Part shown: piece by piece, positions 1 to 7,801 of the stretch
How the letters are laid out: each line of letters starts with the position of its first letter
Position numbering within the stretch: position 1 is the first letter of the stretch
DNA from: an uncultured Lachnospiraceae bacterium
Lineage (GTDB): Bacteria; Bacillota; Clostridia; Lachnospirales; Lachnospiraceae
Assembly: GCA_902782655.1 (NCBI GenBank)
Contig: CACZNY010000120.1
Coordinates: 1 to 18,888 of the forward strand
Direction of reading: 5' to 3'
Length of the DNA: 18,888 bases
The notes under the pieces: generated by a model
Seen by the model: the letters and a program-made list of their open reading frames with translations, nothing else
The model's database searches: none
Told to the model about the DNA's origin: nothing
Made by a program: the position numbers and the translations under genes

Positions 1-8
1 CACTGTTT

Positions 9-84
9 TGATACAACGACGCCCAAAGTCAAATGGCTTTTTGAACAAGTTCAAACGCCATTTAGACTTTTGGCGTTTGTATCA
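9..84. repeat. Long imperfect palindrome (hairpin) downstream of the GH3 gene
   Basis: Bases 9-37 pair with 57-84 in four helices: 8 bp (9-16 with 77-84), 4 bp (20-23 with 72-75), 6 bp (25-30 with 65-70) and 7 bp (31-37 with 57-63), broken only by small bulges. The apex 40-55 is itself palindromic (TTTGAA, loop CAAG, TTCAAA). The whole 76-base unit can therefore fold almost completely. It starts 18 bases beyond the GH3 stop codon. Neither strand has a run of T immediately after the stem, so it is not a textbook intrinsic terminator. It could act as an mRNA 3'-end stabiliser, a factor-assisted terminator or a small palindromic repeat element. Confidence 0.6.
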
Positions 85-102
85 TCATATCATATCGCAG
101 CT

Positions 103-1479
103 TTATCTACCAAGCTTAACCTTAAGGATACGCCTAAGAGACTCATCGACCCTGCTCTCCTCAATATCTCCTGATGATACTGCAGACAGCACTGCGTTGT
201 ATGCCTCATGAAAGTCCGCCGGCATCAGCACCATGTCTGCTCCTGCCCTTATCGCAGCTACGGCAGCTTCACCAGGATCAGGATAAGTATTCGTTACTGC
301 CTTCATCAGGAAAGAATCAGTGATTATTACGCCCTCATATCCCATCTCATCTCTCAGTACATCTGTAAGCATCACGGAAGACAGACTTGCAGGTACATCA
401 TCTCCTGTGATCTCAGGGCAGGATATGTGCCCTGCCATTATCATGTGTACATCGTTTTCTATTGCATTCCTGAATGGAATAAGATCCGAAGCCTCCAGCT
501 CCTCCCTGGTCTTATTCTGTGAAACTGTGGTTTCATGAGAATCCCCCTCAACACTTCCATGGCCGGGGAAATGCTTATAGCAGGCCGTAACTCCTTTTTC
601 CTGAAGCCCTGATGCATATTGCCAGGCAAGCTTTGACACCTGTTCCGGATCGGATCCGAAGGATCTGTCGCCTATGACCTCTCCCGTTTTATCGCTGAGC
701 ACATCAGCACAGGGAGCAAAATCAAGGTTAAATCCAAGCTCCGACATATAATCACCTATCTTCTCACCGGCGCTGTATGCGTCATCAGATGCTTTCATAC
801 CGCTTTCCTTGCCGATCTCCCCCATCGGCGCTACATTCTCTATCTCAAAGGCTTCATTGCCGGCTATGCGGACCACCCTGCCCCCCTCCTCATCAGCTGC
901 AAGGAAAGGCATTATGCCACAGGCCTCCAATATATATTCCTTAGTATTGGCAAGCATCTCCTTAGTCTGCTCGGGATCCTCCAGGTTTTCATCAAAATAT
1001 ATAAGCCCGCCTACCGGATAAAGTGTCAGCGCCTCCTTTGTCTTCTCTCCAGCCTGGGTTATGGTAAGGCTTCCGTCGATCACCTGCTCCGGCTGTGCGA
1101 TAAACAGCTGTGCAACCTTTTCTTCCACGTCAAGATTCCCGATTATGGACTCGATCTCCTCATCATATTCAGGATCCGGCTCTTCAGCAGGCGTCTCGTT
1201 CTCCGAGAGTATTGAGGTATCTACATCTGCGTAATCATCCTTGATCACTTCTTTTTCAACTGCGATCCAGGAATCGTCTTCTTCGGAGACTGCCTCTGTC
1301 GTAACCTCCTCTTCAACTTTCGGTTTCGGTTTTGGAAGTCTGTCAAAGAACCCTGTCTCCTTCAGATGGATTATGCCCCATACTGTTCCAAAGGAAACAA
1401 TGCATAAAACGAATATTGTCAGTATAAAGGCAATGATCCGCTGACGGACTACTTTTTTATGTCTTTTATCCCTGTCCAT
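103..1479 (-). CDS. Membrane-anchored glycoside hydrolase family 3 protein, beta-N-acetylhexosaminidase (NagZ-like)
   Basis: This 458-residue protein probably removes N-acetylglucosamine from muropeptides or other beta-linked amino-sugar glycans at the cell surface. Residues 13-37 form an N-terminal membrane anchor preceded by a basic stretch. An acidic and proline-rich linker follows (about 45-110), then the GH3 barrel (about 111-458). The barrel shows DEEGGRV (196-202), KHFPGHG (302-308) with the DSH triplet at 313-315 that forms the NagZ-type His/Asp acid-base loop, and the likely nucleophile D388 in VIITD. There is no C-terminal GH3 domain, as in NagZ. The anchor puts the enzyme outside the membrane, unlike cytoplasmic enterobacterial NagZ but like Gram-positive homologues. 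AAGGTG at 1487-1492 supports the ATG at 1479. It is monocistronic in this view and divergent from ispF. The family call is firm; the natural substrate is inferred. Confidence 0.9.
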   Translation of the reverse strand: MDRDKRHKKVVRQRIIAFILTIFVLCIVSFGTVWGIIHLKETGFFDRLPKPKPKVEEEVTTEAVSEEDDSWIAVEKEVIKDDYADVDTSILSENETPAEEPDPEYDEEIESIIGNLDVEEKVAQLFIAQPEQVIDGSLTITQAGEKTKEALTLYPVGGLIYFDENLEDPEQTKEMLANTKEYILEACGIMPFLAADEEGGRVVRIAGNEAFEIENVAPMGEIGKESGMKASDDAYSAGEKIGDYMSELGFNLDFAPCADVLSDKTGEVIGDRSFGSDPEQVSKLAWQYASGLQEKGVTACYKHFPGHGSVEGDSHETTVSQNKTREELEASDLIPFRNAIENDVHMIMAGHISCPEITGDDVPASLSSVMLTDVLRDEMGYEGVIITDSFLMKAVTNTYPDPGEAAVAAIRAGADMVLMPADFHEAYNAVLSAVSSGDIEESRVDESLRRILKVKLGR

Positions 1480-1490
1480 GAATAAACACC

Positions 1491-1519
1491 TTGATATTTT
1501 CCCGTAACTTCAATATATT
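1491..1519 (+). promoter_or_regulatory. Predicted sigma-A promoter for ispF
   Basis: TTGATA at 1491-1496 and TATATT at 1514-1519 are separated by 17 bases, giving good -35 and -10 matches at ideal spacing. Transcription would start near 1526, leaving a leader of about 80 bases before the ispF ATG at 1609. It overlaps the opposing GH3 promoter. Confidence 0.55.
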
Positions 1520-1544
1520 GTATAGAGTTAGGACATTTTGTCAA
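1517..1544 (-). promoter_or_regulatory. Predicted sigma-A promoter for the GH3 hydrolase
   Basis: On the minus strand TTGACA (1544-1539) is followed after 16 bases by TACAAT (1522-1517). The -35 is a perfect consensus and the -10 matches 5 of 6. The start would fall near 1510, about 30 bases before the ATG at 1479. Confidence 0.65.
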
Positions 1545-1596
1545 TATTTGGTTGCCCCGGGCTTACTAAAAAAAATACGGTCAGCCCTGCTTGGAC

Positions 1597-1601
1597 GGAG
1601 G
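1597..1601 (+). promoter_or_regulatory. Ribosome binding site fixing the ispF start
   Basis: GGAGG lies 7 bases before the ATG at 1609. This rules against the in-frame TTG at 1591, which would place the site inside the coding region. Confidence 0.8.
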
Positions 1602-1608
1602 AAGGATC

Positions 1609-2154
1609 ATGCGTATAGGACAGGGATATGATGTTCATAAACTTACAGAAGGCCGGAAGCTTATCATAGGCGGTGTGGAAATCCCTTATGAAAAGGGTCT
1701 GCTGGGGCATTCGGACGCAGATGTCCTCCTTCACGCCATAATGGACGCTCTTCTCGGCGCTGCTGCCCTCGGTGATATAGGCAGGCATTTTCCTGATACG
1801 GATGAAGCCTACAGGGGAGCTGACAGCCTTATGCTGCTTTCCAGAGTTGGCGAAATGCTTCTGGATAAAATGTATTTCATTCAGAATATAGACGCAACGA
1901 TAATAGCACAGGCTCCCAAAATGAGCCCCCATATAGATAAGATGCGTGAAAACATAGCAGATGCCCTTGAAATAGATATCAGCCAGGTAAATGTGAAAGC
2001 AACCACGGAAGAACACCTTGGCTTTACAGGCAGAGGCGAGGGCATATCAGCTTCCGCCGTATGCGTCCTCGCCTCTCCCGATGAATTTTCCTACAGCGTA
2101 AACCAGACCTGTCCCGGATGCAGACTGAAATCCGACGCTTCCTCAGATATTTGA
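1609..2154 (+). CDS. ispF: 2-C-methyl-D-erythritol 2,4-cyclodiphosphate synthase
   Basis: IspF cyclises CDP-methylerythritol 2-phosphate to MEcPP with release of CMP, in the cytosolic non-mevalonate isoprenoid pathway. The 181-residue product starts with the hallmark GQGYDVHKL, whose Asp and His bind the metal. It continues with [19 protein letters not shown] (third metal ligand and substrate loop), [11 protein letters not shown], and the C-terminal [17 protein letters not shown] segment that binds the nucleotide. The family usually ends about 157 residues in. Here roughly 20 extra residues follow, including a CPGC motif. That tail reaches past the stop codon of the convergent trxA gene, so the two genes overlap by 12 bases. 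It is the only plus-strand gene in the window and has its own promoter. Function is certain; whether the tail matters is unknown. Confidence 0.96.
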   Translation: MRIGQGYDVHKLTEGRKLIIGGVEIPYEKGLLGHSDADVLLHAIMDALLGAAALGDIGRHFPDTDEAYRGADSLMLLSRVGEMLLDKMYFIQNIDATIIAQAPKMSPHIDKMRENIADALEIDISQVNVKATTEEHLGFTGRGEGISASAVCVLASPDEFSYSVNQTCPGCRLKSDASSDI

Positions 2155-2454
2155 GTCTATCCAGGACTTAAGATTAGCCTTGGGTACGAAGCCTACGGAA
2201 GCATCAGTCTTCTCTCCTTTTTTCAGAAATACCAGATTGGGTATGCTCATTACGGAGAATTTCCCTGCAAGATCCGGATTCTCATCCACATCTATCGCAT
2301 AAAATGAAACCTTTCCGTCATATTCAGCGGAAAGCTCCTCCAGAACCGGCGCCATCATCTTGCATGGCCCGCACCAGGTTGCATTGAAATCAACTACAGC
2401 AAAATCCTGCGCTTCTACTTCCGCCCATTTTTCAGAATTAATGACATTGACCAT
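2143..2454 (-). CDS. trxA: Thioredoxin
   Basis: This 103-residue protein is a standard-length thioredoxin, a cytosolic dithiol carrier that reduces protein disulfides. It has the active site WCGPC at residues 27-31, the preceding beta strand VVDFNATW, and the cis-proline segment SIPNLVFL that packs against the redox centre. A strong AGGAGGTG sits 5 bases before the ATG. It follows the thioredoxin-reductase-like gene by 39 bases, so the two are probably co-transcribed and the reductase is its natural partner. The 3' end runs 12 bases into the convergent ispF gene, leaving no room for a dedicated terminator. Confidence 0.97.
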   Translation of the reverse strand: MVNVINSEKWAEVEAQDFAVVDFNATWCGPCKMMAPVLEELSAEYDGKVSFYAIDVDENPDLAGKFSVMSIPNLVFLKKGEKTDASVGFVPKANLKSWIDSNI

Positions 2455-2493
2455 GATCGCACCTCCTGCCTATGGCTGTAAAAAAACTCCCAC

Positions 2494-3354
2494 CTATGAC
2501 TTCGCCGCTTCTGCCAGATAAGCCACAGCCGACAGAGCAGCTACATTTCCTTCTCCCACCGACTTGGCATCCTGATATGGCGTACCGGTGATATCACCCG
2601 CTGCAAACAATCCTTTAATGCTTGTAGACATATCCCTTGCCGTTTTTATATGAGCCCCCTCCGTTTCCAGTCCAGGCACAAGCTGTCCCGGAGAAACGGC
2701 ATCTCTCAAAACGAATACTCCATCGGATATTATCTCCCGATCCTCCAATACAAGCACACTCTTTCCCTCTTCACGCCGTATTTCCCTGGGTGCGCCCTTT
2801 ACTATCTCAATATTTGATCCCTTAAGCCTTATTTCATCACTATAAACCGGAATGTAATAAACCTTTTCAGCCATCTCCGCAAGAAACTCTGCCTCATCCT
2901 CTTCCTTCGGAGAATAACCGATGACCGCAGCCTGCTTTCCCTTGTAGAGTGCTGCGTCACAGGTAGCACAATAGCTTACGCCACGTCCCAGATTCTCCTC
3001 CTCGCCCGGCAGAAGCTTTCCCGGCATGACGCCGCTGGCTATTATCACTGTCTTCGATTCATACATCTCCTTTGCACATTGTATAGCAAACCTGTCACCC
3101 ATAGCATATACATTCGTGACCTGCTCAGCAGTGATCTCGATCCCCATATCGTCCAGATGTCTCTGCATAGCCTTAACCAGATCTTCACCTGCTATACCGG
3201 GCAAGCCGGGATAATTCAATATCTTATGGGACTTCAGTACCTTTCCGGACAGTTCCTTCCTGCCAAGGAGAAGTATGCTTTTATTTCTGTTTTTTGCTGT
3301 CAGAGCAGCAGAAACTCCCGCCGGCCCCGTCCCGATTATTGCTATATCATACAT
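2494..3354 (-). CDS. trxB: Thioredoxin-reductase-like flavoprotein without NADPH-binding motifs (ferredoxin-dependent FFTR type likely)
   Basis: The 286-residue protein is a two-domain flavin disulfide reductase that should reduce the thioredoxin encoded just downstream. Seen directly: the FAD dinucleotide motif GTGPAG (8-13), the redox pair C129/C132 in YCATCDAALYKGK, and the C-terminal FAD motif GLFAAGD. Missing: the NADPH loop GGGDSA reads GYSPKE from residue 146, and the HRRxxxR phosphate-binding stretch is replaced by YYIPVYSDE. The protein is also shorter than usual NADPH-dependent TrxB (about 310-320 residues). Known clostridial enzymes with this pattern (FFTR) take electrons from ferredoxin instead of NADPH, which suits an anaerobe rich in reduced ferredoxin; this assignment is inferred. 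It starts 8 bases after the upstream membrane-protein gene, with AGGA six bases before the ATG. Confidence 0.9.
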   Translation of the reverse strand: MYDIAIIGTGPAGVSAALTAKNRNKSILLLGRKELSGKVLKSHKILNYPGLPGIAGEDLVKAMQRHLDDMGIEITAEQVTNVYAMGDRFAIQCAKEMYESKTVIIASGVMPGKLLPGEEENLGRGVSYCATCDAALYKGKQAAVIGYSPKEEDEAEFLAEMAEKVYYIPVYSDEIRLKGSNIEIVKGAPREIRREEGKSVLVLEDREIISDGVFVLRDAVSPGQLVPGLETEGAHIKTARDMSTSIKGLFAAGDITGTPYQDAKSVGEGNVAALSAVAYLAEAAKS

Positions 3355-3362
3355 AAAAGTTC

Positions 3363-4856
3363 CTATTTCTTAATGAAATCAAAACTGAAATCATCATCAA
3401 GATCAATATCCTGCGACGGCGCCTTTCTTCTTGCCCCAAGCTGCCCCGGAGCCTGCCGCACGGGCTGATGCTGCGGCTGTGCCGGAGCAAGTCTCCTGCG
3501 GTCCGGCTTTCTGTTATATACCTTCACATCCTCCACATCGTCATCTTCGTCATAATCATCATAATCATCGTCGTCATCATAATCATCATAATCATTACGA
3601 CTGAGCCGCGGAGCACGCTTGGATTTCTTCTCTACCCTTCGCTTCATCTCCTCATAGTCGTCATCGTCGTCATAATAGTCGTCATTACGCTTTCCTGAAA
3701 GTGCCATATTGACCAGAATTATCACGAGCACGATAAGGAGAACCAAAAGCGCTATGATGATAAAAAGTCTTATCTTCGCGCTCTTAGAGGCCTTTTCAAG
3801 CTTCGCCGCATTTCCCGCTCCAAGATCCACATATCTTAGATAGGTCTGACCTACGGAATCATAAAGGAAGAATCCCTTGTATCCGGACTGATCCATGGCA
3901 TATACGAGGAAATACTCAGAAGGATCAGGCTCTCCTCCGGTAGCGGCCGGAGCAGATACATCATAAGCTCCTTCGTCTGATGCCGCCGCATTCTCCTGAT
4001 CTTCCGCTCCATCACCTGCACTGTCAGGCACCGGAGCCTCTCCGGCTCCATCACTGCCGACTGCTGCTCCGGCATCACCCCCGCTGCCCGCTGCGCCGGA
4101 GCCTATGCCAAGATCCAGCTCTCCCGCATATGCCCTGACCGGCTTAAGTGAGCCGAAAAGTCCACCCAGAAGTCCCTTATCCTTTTCCTCATCCTCGCTG
4201 CCATCGGAGGATGCCTCCTCTTCTTTGTCCTTATCCTTATCTTTATCCTTTTTCTTCTTTTCCTTATCGTCTGATGCCTCTCCCGTATATATCCAGGCTT
4301 TCACGGATTTACCGTTTACCGAAAGAGCCGTAAGCTCAAATCCCTCCGGTGCCTCCTCGCTTCCCGGATCGAGCACGACAATGAAGCGTTCATTTCCGCC
4401 GTCAAACATCACAAAATCCGACATCTCGGCTGTCGTCGTATCACATAGATAGAAATCACCGTGGGATCCGGTAGCATCTGTAAGATATGCGAGCGTGACG
4501 GTTCCGTTAGACGCATCCATGGAAGCAAGCTCTACATTCTGATCCTGATAAGCCACAGTCATCTTTCTGAAGCCTGCAGGCATGTACTCATCGGGAAATG
4601 TATTGGCTATATACATGCCGTTATTCGTGACAATGGTTCCTACTGCCGGCGCTCCGGACGCCTCCCCGCCATCTTCCGCAGGCTCGCCCTCAGCCCCCTC
4701 GGGAACTTCTCCTCCTTCAGCTGCAGCTTCACCTTCTGCCCCCTCAGCATTCACCTCTTCATCCGCGTACACCGGCGCAATCAATACCGACTGGAATAAA
4801 AGCGCCAGCACAAGGGTTCCTCCCAGCATCATTTTCTTAAGCTTGTTGAATTTCAT
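3363..4856 (-). CDS. Uncharacterised secreted, membrane-anchored protein with Asp/Tyr-rich cytoplasmic tail
   Basis: I do not recognise a named family. The 497-residue product begins with a signal peptide (1-31, ending PVYA before DEE). An acidic Ala/Gly/Glu-rich spacer (32-70) and a globular extracellular domain (about 71-192) follow. Next come a KDKDKDKDK-type charged stretch (199-213), a long Gly/Ala/Asp-rich linker to about 312, and a short conserved-looking unit at 313-345 containing GYKGFFLYDS and TYLRY. One transmembrane helix spans 363-383. The remaining 110 residues should be cytoplasmic: two Asp/Tyr-rich blocks (391-401 and 421-441), Arg/Lys clusters, a Pro/Gln-rich part and an acidic end with DFSFDF. 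A strong GGGGAGGA precedes the ATG. It lies 29 bases after purD and 8 before the trxB-like gene, so all three are probably on one mRNA. A role in envelope sensing or scaffolding is conceivable but unproven. Confidence 0.85.
   Translation of the reverse strand: MKFNKLKKMMLGGTLVLALLFQSVLIAPVYADEEVNAEGAEGEAAAEGGEVPEGAEGEPAEDGGEASGAPAVGTIVTNNGMYIANTFPDEYMPAGFRKMTVAYQDQNVELASMDASNGTVTLAYLTDATGSHGDFYLCDTTTAEMSDFVMFDGGNERFIVVLDPGSEEAPEGFELTALSVNGKSVKAWIYTGEASDDKEKKKKDKDKDKDKEEEASSDGSEDEEKDKGLLGGLFGSLKPVRAYAGELDLGIGSGAAGSGGDAGAAVGSDGAGEAPVPDSAGDGAEDQENAAASDEGAYDVSAPAATGGEPDPSEYFLVYAMDQSGYKGFFLYDSVGQTYLRYVDLGAGNAAKLEKASKSAKIRLFIIIALLVLLIVLVIILVNMALSGKRNDDYYDDDDDYEEMKRRVEKKSKRAPRLSRNDYDDYDDDDDYDDYDEDDDVEDVKVYNRKPDRRRLAPAQPQHQPVRQAPGQLGARRKAPSQDIDLDDDFSFDFIKK
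3537..3690. repeat. Low-complexity triplet repeats coding Asp/Tyr-rich tail
   Basis: Two stretches (about 3537-3597 and 3655-3690) consist almost entirely of cat/aat/cgt-type triplets. On the coding minus strand these give GAT, GAC and TAT codons for Asp and Tyr. They lie wholly inside the membrane-protein gene. Such tracts can vary in length by slippage in whole triplets without breaking the frame. Confidence 0.6.
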
Positions 4857-4885
4857 TCTTCCTCTCCTCCCCTTCTTCAGCTCCG

Positions 4886-6157
4886 TTAAACTTCTTCTAT
4901 GGCTTTCCCTATATCATGCCTGTAATACTTATTATCAAAGTCTATCCACTCCACCGCTTCGTATGCGCGCGCTCTTGCTTCTATCAGGTTATCTCCCTTT
5001 GCAGTGATGCCAAGCACCCTTCCTCCGTTAGTGACTATACCTTTGCCTGTTTTTTTAGTACCCGAGTGAAAAACGTAGTATCCTTCCTTCCCGTCGAAGC
5101 TGTCAAGGCCCCTTATCACAAATCCTCTTTCGTATTTCTCAGGATATCCTTTAGAAGCCAGCATCACGCATACTGCCGCGTTATCTTCAAATTCCAGCTT
5201 CACTTTTCCAAGCGTCCCGTCCACACACGAAAGCATGACGTCGATTATATCATTTTTCATACGCGGAAGCACTACCTGAGCCTCAGGATCTCCAAACCTG
5301 GCGTTAAATTCCAGCACTTTGGGGCCGTCCTCCGTAAGCATGAGGCCGAAGAAAATAACTCCCTTGAAGGGTCTTCCCTCCTTGGCCATAGCATCTACCG
5401 TAGGTTTATATATATGTTTTTTACAGTATTCGTCAATCTTCGCAGTATAGAACGGAGACGGAGAAAAAGTACCCATGCCGCCTGTATTGAGACCGGTATC
5501 TCCATCCCCGGCTCTCTTGTGATCCTGGGCAGAGCTCATGACCTTAATTGTCTTTCCGTCACAGAAAGTAAGAACTGATACCTCACGCCCCGTCATATAT
5601 TCTTCTATGACCATGCGGTTGCCTGCCATACCGAATTTCTTATCCAGCATTATCTCCTTAACCCCTGCCTCAGCTTCCTCCGGGGTATTGCAGATGAGCA
5701 CACCCTTCCCCAATGCAAGCCCGTCAGCCTTCAGCACTATGGGAAACCTGGAGTCTTTAAGATAAGCCAATGCCTTATCCGCATTATCAAAGACCTCATA
5801 TTCCGCTGTCGGAATGTTATATTTTTTCATAAGATCCTTCGAGAAAGCCTTGCTTCCTTCAAGTATGGCAGCCTTTCCGTCAGGTCCGAACACCTTCAGC
5901 CCATATCCCCTGAGCACATCCACTATGCCCGCTGCCAGAGGATCATCCGGTCCTACTATAACAAGATCCACCCCGGTTTTTTTTGCGAACTTTGCGATCT
6001 CCTCAAAGTCCATGACCTGTATATCCACACACTCGGCTAAGTCGGCAATACCGGCATTTCCCGGCGCACAGTAAATCTTATCTACCTTAGGGCTCTTTGA
6101 TACGGCAAAAGCTATGGCATGTTCTCTGCCGCCTCCTCCAACGATAAGTACCTTCAT
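4886..6157 (-). CDS. purD: Phosphoribosylamine--glycine ligase (GAR synthetase)
   Basis: PurD joins glycine to 5-phosphoribosylamine using ATP, the second step of de novo purine synthesis. The 423-residue length is standard. Visible features are the N-terminal KVLIVGGGGREHAIA phosphate loop, PGNAGI, the ATP-grasp core with VLKADGLALGKGV, SSAQDHKRAGDGDTGLNTGG followed by MGTFSPSPF, and LEFNARFGDPEAQ carrying metal ligands. The clostridial variant TFSPSP replaces the AYSPAP seen in enterobacteria. A GAGGTAG site lies 5 bases before the ATG. The gene follows purN by 13 bases and closes the purE-M-N-D run. The next gene downstream, the Asp/Tyr-tailed membrane protein, begins only 29 bases later. 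Confidence 0.97.
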   Translation of the reverse strand: MKVLIVGGGGREHAIAFAVSKSPKVDKIYCAPGNAGIADLAECVDIQVMDFEEIAKFAKKTGVDLVIVGPDDPLAAGIVDVLRGYGLKVFGPDGKAAILEGSKAFSKDLMKKYNIPTAEYEVFDNADKALAYLKDSRFPIVLKADGLALGKGVLICNTPEEAEAGVKEIMLDKKFGMAGNRMVIEEYMTGREVSVLTFCDGKTIKVMSSAQDHKRAGDGDTGLNTGGMGTFSPSPFYTAKIDEYCKKHIYKPTVDAMAKEGRPFKGVIFFGLMLTEDGPKVLEFNARFGDPEAQVVLPRMKNDIIDVMLSCVDGTLGKVKLEFEDNAAVCVMLASKGYPEKYERGFVIRGLDSFDGKEGYYVFHSGTKKTGKGIVTNGGRVLGITAKGDNLIEARARAYEAVEWIDFDNKYYRHDIGKAIEEV

Positions 6158-6170
6158 GTTTTCTACCTCA

Positions 6171-6776
6171 TCAGCTTTCCAGTTTTATAAGTCCACGAGC
6201 TATACGGTCTATAGTTTCCGGTAGTATTTTCCACTCGGCCTGCTCCATCACCCGCCTCTGCAGGGTCTCGGGTGTATCCCCGGGCTCCACCTCCACGGCT
6301 TTTTGCATTATTATGGGTCCGGTATCACAGCCTTCATCCACAAAATGTACAGTGGCGCCGGTCACCTTCACCCCTCTCTTAAGCGCTTCTTCATGCACCT
6401 TAAGACCATAATATCCCTCTCCGCAAAAAGAGGGGATAAGCGAAGGGTGGATGTTTATCATATGTCCTCTGTATCTGCTTATTATCTCCGGCGACAGGAC
6501 CACCAGGAAGCCGGCCAGCACCACCAGATCAGGCGCCGCTTCATCCAGTGCTCTGAGCAGGGCTTTATCGAATTCGTCCCTTGTCCCATAGTCTGCCCGT
6601 GATACAGCCACCGCCTCTATCCCTGCTTTTCCCGCTCTTTCAAGAGCATAGGCGTCCTTCTTATTGCTTATCACCCGCGTTATTCTGGCATCGTGAATAC
6701 GGCCGGCTTCAATCGCATCGATGACAGCCTGAAGGTTCGTACCTCCGCCGGACACCATCACTGCTATGTTCAGCAC
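6171..6776 (-). CDS. purN: Phosphoribosylglycinamide formyltransferase (folate-dependent)
   Basis: PurN formylates GAR with 10-formyltetrahydrofolate, the third purine step. The 201-residue product has the N-terminal phosphate-binding [11 protein letters not shown], the catalytic [11 protein letters not shown] (Asn and His) and the folate-side [12 protein letters not shown] with the catalytic Asp. After IPSF it carries CGEGYYG where the enterobacterial enzyme has a Lys-Gly loop; this is usual in clostridia. The start is a GTG at 6776 that lies inside the end of purM (7-base overlap). GGGAG seven bases upstream supports it and indicates translational coupling to purM. Confidence 0.96.
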   Translation of the reverse strand: MLNIAVMVSGGGTNLQAVIDAIEAGRIHDARITRVISNKKDAYALERAGKAGIEAVAVSRADYGTRDEFDKALLRALDEAAPDLVVLAGFLVVLSPEIISRYRGHMINIHPSLIPSFCGEGYYGLKVHEEALKRGVKVTGATVHFVDEGCDTGPIIMQKAVEVEPGDTPETLQRRVMEQAEWKILPETIDRIARGLIKLES

Positions 6777-7801
6777 AGCTCGACTCCCGTATCGGACAAG
6801 ACTGTCTCACCTACGATGTAAGCCTTCTCTCCCGCGCTTTCTACAGCTCTTATTACCGCGTCCGCATGAACGCTGTCCACAGCGACCACCATACCGAGTC
6901 CCATATTATACGTATTGTACATTGTACGCTCTTCCAGCTTGCCTTCAGTCCTCATCAGGGAAAAAATCGGCGGTATCGGATAAGAATCGCGGTTGATCCT
7001 GGCAGATATACCTTCCGGCAGCATTCTGGGAATATTCTCATAAAATCCCCCTCCCGTAATATGTGAGCAGCCTTTCAGCTTTATACCGGCTTTTTTCACC
7101 GCTTCAAGGCTCTTAACATATATGGTAGTAGGGGTAAGAAGCGCTTCTCCCAGGGAGCATCCAAGATCATCGTAATATCTTGAAAGGGACTTCTCATCCA
7201 TTCTGAATATCTTCCTTACAAGAGAAAACCCGTTTGAATGTACGCCTGACGACGCAATGCCTATCAAAACGTCCCCTTTTTTGATCTCACTGCCATCTAT
7301 TATATCCTTGCGGTCAGCTATCCCCACGGCAAAGCCTGCCAGATCATACTCCTCCTCCGGCATAAGCCCCGGATGCTCTGCTGTCTCACCGCCTATAAGA
7401 GCAGCTCCGGCCATTCTGCAGCCCTCAGCCACTCCCTTCACTATGGATGCTATCTTCTCGGGATAATTCTTTCCACATGCGATGTAATCAAGAAAGAATA
7501 ACGGTTCCCCTCCGGCACAGGCTACATCATTCACACACATAGCCACACAGTCTATTCCTATCGTATCATGCTTATCAAGAATAAAAGCGAGCTTTATCTT
7601 AGTCCCCACTCCATCAGTACCGGAAAGCAGCACAGGCTCTGTCATCTCCCGTACACTCGCAAGGCTGAACGCCCCTGAAAAGCCACCCAGTCCGCCTATG
7701 ACCTCTGGTCTCGCAGTTGACTTTACAAAATCCTTTATAAGCTCTACCGACCTGTAGCCGGCTTCTATATCCACACCGGCTGATTTATAATCAATTGACA
7801 T
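6770..7801 (-). CDS. purM: Phosphoribosylformylglycinamidine cyclo-ligase (AIR synthetase)
   Basis: PurM closes the imidazole ring of aminoimidazole ribotide from FGAM with ATP. The 343-residue protein is the usual length. Signatures include [12 protein letters not shown] at the N terminus, [25 protein letters not shown] (ATP and metal site), [61 protein letters not shown] and NMGLGMV. The ATG overlaps the purE stop by one base (TAATG), and the gene overlaps purN by 7 bases, so purE-M-N should be translated in a coupled fashion. Confidence 0.98.
   Translation of the reverse strand: MSIDYKSAGVDIEAGYRSVELIKDFVKSTARPEVIGGLGGFSGAFSLASVREMTEPVLLSGTDGVGTKIKLAFILDKHDTIGIDCVAMCVNDVACAGGEPLFFLDYIACGKNYPEKIASIVKGVAEGCRMAGAALIGGETAEHPGLMPEEEYDLAGFAVGIADRKDIIDGSEIKKGDVLIGIASSGVHSNGFSLVRKIFRMDEKSLSRYYDDLGCSLGEALLTPTTIYVKSLEAVKKAGIKLKGCSHITGGGFYENIPRMLPEGISARINRDSYPIPPIFSLMRTEGKLEERTMYNTYNMGLGMVVAVDSVHADAVIRAVESAGEKAYIVGETVLSDTGVELC

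Noticed and set aside
1528..2016. 162-residue minus-strand frame opposite ispF
   Set aside because: It lies antisense to a certain ispF gene, has no family signature, and its composition is that of a mirror frame.
3537..3690. Regularly repeated triplets that could suggest a CRISPR-like or minisatellite array
   Set aside because: There are no spacers or constant repeat units; the pattern is simple codon repetition for Asp and Tyr.
4916..5578. 220-residue plus-strand frame
   Set aside because: Antisense to purD, Cys/His/Arg-rich like other mirror frames here, no domain seen.
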